Assembly (NCBI GenBank): GCA_023253415.1
Contig: JALRGK010000029.1
Span: 1-6,327 of the forward strand
From: Rhodocyclaceae bacterium
GTDB taxonomy: Bacteria; Pseudomonadota; Gammaproteobacteria; Burkholderiales; Rhodocyclaceae
Length of the DNA: 6,327 bases
Direction: 5' to 3'
Of the stretch, positions 6,255 through 6,327 are shown in pieces. Made by a program: the position numbers and the translations under genes. The notes under the pieces were generated by a model. The model was not told the DNA's origin, did not search any database, and saw only the letters and a program-made list of their open reading frames with translations. Position 1 is the stretch's first letter, and each line of letters begins with the position of its first letter.

Positions 6255-6327
6255 ATGATCCGACCACGTATTCACAGCGCACACCTTACTGCATTTCGCG
6301 GGCTTGGCCTACTCGGCACCACGGCCA
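6255..6327 (+). CDS. Possible 5' end of a divergent gene, cut off by the window
   Basis: An ATG at 6255 opens a frame that stays open to the window edge (24 codons, starting MIRPRIHSAHL and becoming more hydrophobic around GLGLLG). It could be the start of a plus-strand gene divergent from the ATPase, perhaps with a membrane or export segment. No Shine-Dalgarno is visible, and only 23 bases separate it from the ATPase ATG. There is too little sequence to name it. Alternatively the last 96 bases are plain intergenic DNA or the 3' edge of a minus-strand gene. Confidence 0.25.
   Translation, partial: MIRPRIHSAHLTAFRGLGLLGTTA

Noticed and set aside
6232..6282. GTG at 6282 as the true start of the ATPase
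   Set aside because: It would add 17 residues with no family support and would overlap the possible divergent gene. ATG 6231 sits at the expected position before the N-terminal helix.
6286..6327. 3' end of a minus-strand gene such as argJ ending at TAA 6286-6288
   Set aside because: The 13 residues read in that frame (WPWCRVGQAREMQ) do not look like the end of ArgJ or of any protein I recognise. It is too short to claim.

Overview
The window looks like a stretch of a proteobacterial core chromosome, most likely from a betaproteobacterium. This rests on the ZapD sequence (YEYPLTERIR, LRLEDLF, FEILEVA and FRDNPNIS blocks), on the L27 type, and on the pairing of an AAA ATPase with a Nudix-ThiE fusion beside coaE-zapD-yacG. 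All of these fit my knowledge of betaproteobacterial genomes, but I could not run a search. Base composition is moderately G+C-rich and even across the genes. I see no mobile element, CRISPR array, tRNA or rRNA.

Layout, plus strand: the 3' end of rpmA (ribosomal protein L27) comes first, followed by a clear intrinsic terminator. Then comes a tightly packed run: obgE (ribosome-associated GTPase), proB (glutamate 5-kinase), coaE (dephospho-CoA kinase), zapD (FtsZ-associated division factor) and yacG (small zinc protein, gyrase inhibitor family). obgE/proB and proB/coaE overlap by 4 bases (GTGA, ATGA). coaE/zapD and zapD/yacG are 3 bases apart, if zapD starts at its most upstream ATG. This arrangement suggests one polycistronic unit linking ribosome assembly, proline and CoA synthesis, and division/topology control.

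Layout, minus strand: facing yacG across an 8-base gap is a two-gene unit read leftwards. It consists of a DUF815-type AAA ATPase (6231 to 5299) and a Nudix hydrolase with a C-terminal ThiE/TenI-like domain (5302 to 4292). They are coupled by an ATGA overlap with a good Shine-Dalgarno. Beyond the ATPase, 96 bases remain. They hold a possible but unproven start of a divergent plus-strand gene.

No wholly new system is evident; the genes belong to known families. The points worth a second look are these: the doubtful zapD start, where an AT-rich promoter-like segment covers the first codons; the obgE start only 13 bases after a terminator U-tract; the ThiE-like domain that lacks thiamine-synthase residues; the joining of the obgE-proB and coaE-zapD-yacG blocks; and the terminator-less convergent junction.
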